64,000 bases of DNA, taken from contig NZ_JAURVN010000014.1 of NCBI RefSeq assembly GCF_030655415.1, positions 62,001-126,000 of the forward strand, in the 5' to 3' direction. The translations under genes and the position numbers were made by a program. Source of the stretch: Herminiimonas sp. Its GTDB lineage: Bacteria; Pseudomonadota; Gammaproteobacteria; Burkholderiales; Burkholderiaceae. Positions 63,290 through 64,000 of this stretch are shown piece after piece. The notes below the pieces were generated by a model. That model had not been told where the DNA came from. It saw nothing but the letters and a program-made list of their open reading frames with translations, and searched no databases. Position 1 is the first letter of the stretch. Each line of letters opens with the position of its first letter.

Positions 63290-64000
63290 ATGCGCCGACT
63301 GACGATATCCCTTATTTGCTTGTTGACTTTGTCGGCTCATACACCTGCGCATGCAGCGGAGCCGGTCATTCAAAACGCACTCGGCATGAAGTTTGTGCTG
63401 GTTCCCGCAGGTGAATTCATGATGGGGAACGACGCATCGGTTGATACGCTGGCAAAAACCTATCCGCAATACGAGCGCAAACGTTTTGAGGAGTTGAGCG
63501 ATGAGGCCCCGGTACACAAGGTCGCCATCACGCATGCGTTTTATCTTGGACAATACGAAGTTACGGTGGCACAGTTCCGCCGCTTTCTGGCTGCCTCTGC
63601 GTATCAGCCTGAATCCGAGGCAGATGGCACAGGCGGCTATGGCTACAATGCCGATTACGATCCGGCCAAGTCTGTACGCGGTGACGCCTTCGAGGGACGC
63701 GATCGCAAATACTCATGGCGGAATCCCGGTTTTAAACAAGGCGAAGATCATCCAGTGGTGAACGTGACATGGAATGACGCCGTCGCAATGTGCGCATGGT
63801 TGAGCAAGGTAGAAGGCAAAAAGTATCGCTTGCCGACAGAAGCAGAATGGGAATACGCCGCGCGCGCCGGAACGCGCACCCAGTTTTATACAGGCGACGA
63901 TCCTCAATCCTTGTTGAGTGCGGCGAATGTTTTTGATGCCGATGCTGCAAAAAACTGGGCAAAGTGGCAAAGTTACGCGCTGGCAGGTAGCGATGGTTTT
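63290..64000 (+). CDS. Secreted formylglycine-generating-enzyme-like (SUMF1-type) protein, 3' truncated
   Basis: The frame runs to the window edge, giving the first 237 residues. A signal peptide ([20 protein letters not shown]) precedes the FGE-sulfatase fold: [77 protein letters not shown]. The WNDA and [10 protein letters not shown] motifs are family marks. FGE enzymes activate sulfatases by Cys-to-formylglycine conversion, but most bacterial relatives have other or unknown roles. The catalytic Cys region lies beyond the edge. The ATG at 63290 is the likely start. Confidence 0.82.
   Translation, partial: MRRLTISLICLLTLSAHTPAHAAEPVIQNALGMKFVLVPAGEFMMGNDASVDTLAKTYPQYERKRFEELSDEAPVHKVAITHAFYLGQYEVTVAQFRRFLAASAYQPESEADGTGGYGYNADYDPAKSVRGDAFEGRDRKYSWRNPGFKQGEDHPVVNVTWNDAVAMCAWLSKVEGKKYRLPTEAEWEYAARAGTRTQFYTGDDPQSLLSAANVFDADAAKNWAKWQSYALAGSDGF

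Overview
The window reads as chromosomal DNA of a betaproteobacterium in the order Burkholderiales, most likely an Oxalobacteraceae member of the Herminiimonas/Janthinobacterium type. This is an impression from moderate GC, protein character (DUF1631, DUF2970, an imuA-imuB-dnaE2 cassette, a complete cco/FNR cluster) and long intergenic hairpin repeats; no database search was run. Genes are dense on both strands and most are housekeeping or respiratory. No tRNA, rRNA, CRISPR array, transposase or prophage is visible.

Layout. 1-6.2 kb: the end of an FMN-dependent lactate dehydrogenase gene, then the SOS mutagenesis operon imuA-imuB-dnaE2 on the minus strand behind a textbook LexA box. 6.3-10.2 kb: an outer-membrane beta-barrel gene with a strong terminator and a palindromic upstream site, then a membrane GGDEF-EAL protein whose GGDEF half is degenerate. 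10.3-14.9 kb: two small membrane proteins, a lipoprotein, an MCE (MlaD-like) protein and an MlaE-like permease with no ATPase gene beside them, a spermidine-synthase-like protein and a PPC/DUF296 protein. 15.3-24.1 kb: one 8.8 kb gene for a cyclic beta-1,2-glucan synthase. 24.5-28.6 kb: a small unknown protein, a protein-arginine-methyltransferase-like enzyme, DUF2970, hisC and rsuA. 28.6-29.2 kb: a gene-free composite of inverted repeats. 29.2-41.6 kb: a PAS-GGDEF-EAL sensor, DUF1631, ppnN, cbpA, small proteins, a HemK-like methyltransferase and dbpA. 42-45 kb: the glyoxylate bypass (aceA, aceB). 45.1-46.3 kb: a short foreign-looking island with a PIN-domain gene, a degenerate integron-type attC-like site and a small membrane-protein gene.

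46.4-58.2 kb is the microaerobic/anaerobic module: hemN, a TauE/SafE-like membrane protein, ccoI, ccoS, ccoNOQP, ccoG, ccoH and a small membrane protein, with fdxA and fnr convergent at the end. Perfect TTGAT-N4-ATCAA boxes precede hemN and ccoN, and the FNR protein keeps its four cluster cysteines and its recognition helix. The regulator, its targets and the copper/haem/assembly factors for cbb3 oxidase are therefore all in 12 kb. 58.5-64 kb: a small unknown gene, mrcA (PBP1A), a membrane diguanylate cyclase with an intact GGDEF and I-site, and the start of a secreted formylglycine-generating-enzyme-like protein cut by the window edge.

The points most worth following are the PRMT-like methyltransferase (double-E loop and C-terminal barrel), the attC-like site with its PIN cargo, a 24-codon cysteine-rich reading frame coupled to ccoP, the inverted repeat pair with compensatory hairpin changes, and two terminator-like hairpins pointing at unannotated minus-strand transcripts. 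Several of these are inferences from sequence alone and are labelled so.
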